Source: Bacteroidota bacterium
GTDB taxonomy: Bacteria; Bacteroidota; Bacteroidia; Cytophagales; Cyclobacteriaceae
DNA length: 23,395 bases
NCBI GenBank assembly: GCA_023417785.1
Contig: JAEZEH010000025.1
Location: 1-23,395 of the forward strand
Direction of reading: 5' to 3'
In this document: positions 22,191 to 23,395 of the stretch, in pieces
How the letters are laid out: every line of letters begins with the position of its first letter
Numbering within the stretch: the stretch's first letter is position 1
Position numbers and translations under genes: made by a program
The notes under the pieces: model-generated
What the model was told of the DNA's origin: nothing
Databases searched by the model: none
What the model saw: only the letters and a program-made list of their open reading frames with translations

Positions 22191-22982
22191 CTAAATTCCT
22201 CTCTTCTTATTTTTCTTCACGCTTTCCAGGTAGTCCACCACTTTTCGTTCCATAAATGGGTGACGCTTGACAGTCGGGGGAAACAGGATTATCCTGAGTT
22301 CACGATAGAGCGAAATCGTGTTGTCCAGGGCAGCAAAAATCGACTCAGTAGTGTACGCAGGAACGGTCTGTATCAGCTTTTCGAGATCTTGTTTCTCAAG
22401 GTTAAACTCAACTTTTCTGAGTCCCCTCGGGAGTTGGCCGTTTTTGATCTGAAGTAAGGGCGAAATCACCGTTGTTCTTAGATACGATAAGAAATCCAAT
22501 GCCTCAAAGTTCTCGCCACGGCCCAGCTTCAGAGCGCCGTAATGCACCCAGGTCCAGAACCGGTCTTCAATCCATTGATAATCGGGCATGGGCCATTCGG
22601 ATTTCGTCGCGGCAATTATATTTCCCAATATGCTGTCGCGGTCAAAAAATATGACAGGATCCTCTACCCTTTCTCTAAATTCGTCACGTGTCAGGAATTT
22701 AATGTCGACATGTAGCAGTGGATTATCGTAGAGGCAAATCAAAACCCTCCTTTCGCCAACATGTTCTCCGGTGAAGCCACTGATAAAATTACCAAATGAT
22801 TTTGCATAGGCGAACATTCTGCTGACATCGGCCGCAACGTTGTCGACGGTTACGAGAATAAGATCAACGTCTGAAAATTCATCCACCTCGTTCGTTATAA
22901 ATGAACCAGCGACGGCAAGACCGATAACATTTTCGTCCTGCCTGATTTTTTCAACCACCTGATCAATAAATTCTCTATGCAT
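22191..22982 (-). CDS. Nucleotidyltransferase-fold protein
   Basis: A 263-residue protein with an N-terminal DNA-polymerase-beta-type nucleotidyltransferase domain. Gly26-Ser27 is followed at the right distance by Asp38-x-Asp40 (AVAGSFITNEVDEFSDVDL), and a third acidic residue is Asp93 (LLHVDIKFL). All three catalytic acids are present, so it may be active. The C-terminal half is helical (DRFWTWVHYGALKLGRGENF onward), as in aminoglycoside adenylyltransferase-like proteins, but the substrate cannot be assigned. Resistance should not be assumed. It starts 3 bp after the DUF4180 gene, which implies an operon. A heptamer array follows its stop codon. Confidence 0.88.
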   Translation of the reverse strand: MHREFIDQVVEKIRQDENVIGLAVAGSFITNEVDEFSDVDLILVTVDNVAADVSRMFAYAKSFGNFISGFTGEHVGERRVLICLYDNPLLHVDIKFLTRDEFRERVEDPVIFFDRDSILGNIIAATKSEWPMPDYQWIEDRFWTWVHYGALKLGRGENFEALDFLSYLRTTVISPLLQIKNGQLPRGLRKVEFNLEKQDLEKLIQTVPAYTTESIFAALDNTISLYRELRIILFPPTVKRHPFMERKVVDYLESVKKNKKRGI

Positions 22983-22985
22983 TTC

Positions 22986-23345
22986 TTAAGAAGTAAGCTT
23001 CATCACTGCTTCGGCCGCCGAGGACACAAAGTTAACCTGTTTACCGTTGTTGCTTTCATAAATGAAGTCGCGCAAACTCTTGCTCGTGTATTTGGTGAAG
23101 TCACCGACAATGGCCAGACGTACCCGATAGTTTGAAAATTTCTGAAGGATCTCACCGGCCATTCCGTTTTTGAGATCGAAAAATTCAGGAGTAATGCTCC
23201 TTTCGTCAACTATGATTCTGTCAAACCCCTGGTAATAAAGATTGCCCAGCAGGTCCAGGCCATCTTCAATCTTCCTAATGACGACTTCATCTGAAAGAAC
23301 TTCCGCAATTTGTATGTGTTCGATGTGGTGGGTTTTTACATTCAT
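22986..23345 (-). CDS. DUF4180 protein
   Basis: A 119-residue cytosolic protein. The DUF4180 pattern is clear: LGNLYYQGFDRIIVDERSI (about 33-51), TPEFFDLKNGMAGEILQKF, then RVRLAIVGDF and the C-terminal SKSLRDFIYESNNGKQVNFV. The fold resembles STAS-type alpha/beta domains; no biochemical role is known. It is the first gene of a two-gene leftward operon with the nucleotidyltransferase-like gene (3-bp gap). A TAAATTTG sequence on the minus strand (23357-23350) resembles a -7 promoter box, but only 4 bases separate it from the ATG. The transcript would then be nearly leaderless, or the match is chance. Confidence 0.92.
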   Translation of the reverse strand: MNVKTHHIEHIQIAEVLSDEVVIRKIEDGLDLLGNLYYQGFDRIIVDERSITPEFFDLKNGMAGEILQKFSNYRVRLAIVGDFTKYTSKSLRDFIYESNNGKQVNFVSSAAEAVMKLTS

Positions 23346-23395
23346 TTTCCAAATTTAATTGTAATTGAGAATTGTCCGCCAGGGGTTAGTAGAAC

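Overview
The window looks like a chromosomal piece of a Bacteroidota bacterium, most likely of the Cytophagales. The reasons are a SusC/SusD outer-membrane pair, lipoprotein signals, signal peptides ending in Ala-Gln, a near absence of Shine-Dalgarno sequences, a TAnnTTTG-type promoter, DUF4180 and DUF1801 genes, and heptamer tandem repeats between genes. No integrase, transposase, phage gene, tRNA, rRNA or CRISPR array was seen. The genus is not determined.

Layout. (1) 2-3048, plus strand: the 3' part of a SusC-type TonB-dependent transporter and its complete SusD-type lipoprotein partner, closed by a clear intrinsic terminator. (2) 3049-3401: a gene-free stretch with an 18-copy, 7-bp tandem array and a long inverted repeat. 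(3) 3402-6760, minus strand: a DUF7010-like membrane protein, a YceI-type lipoprotein overlapping a secreted intradiol-dioxygenase-like protein, a membrane-bound LytTR regulator and a DUF1801 protein. A 9-12-9 direct repeat between the LytTR gene and the dioxygenase gene fits the known geometry of LytTR binding sites. (4) 7120-10080, plus strand: an isolated two-gene unit, a cytosolic PDZ-like protein followed by an all-helical protein; neither function is recognised. (5) 10167-16590, minus strand: a nitric-oxide and low-oxygen respiration cluster. In transcription order it holds an Rrf2-family Fe-S regulator, an unusual cbb3-type oxidase (CcoN with a 230-residue extension, then a CcoO-like diheme protein), two small membrane proteins, a group III truncated hemoglobin, the di-iron Fe-S repair protein RIC, a hemerythrin-like protein and a 2Fe-2S ferredoxin. 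(6) 16866-21736, minus strand: a 1422-residue REC-PASx8-HisKA-HATPase kinase and a single-domain response regulator. (7) 21798-23345: a doubtful small membrane ORF, a second heptamer array, and a nucleotidyltransferase-like gene with a DUF4180 gene.

How the parts fit. The strongest functional unit is region 5. A 17-bp palindrome, ATAAAAGASTTTTTTAT, occurs both upstream of the rrf2 gene, next to a good promoter, and immediately upstream of ccoN. This suggests the Fe-S regulator represses itself and the respiratory/NO-defence operon. Gene junctions there are tight (4-bp overlaps or gaps of 2-46 bp from ccoN to ric). The most novel-looking items are the duplicated [signal-peptide-like + TM + acidic linker] module on CcoN, the shared operator, the LytTR site, the PDZ/helical pair, and three intergenic arrays built from related heptamers.

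All protein identifications are from reading the sequences by eye; no database search was run.
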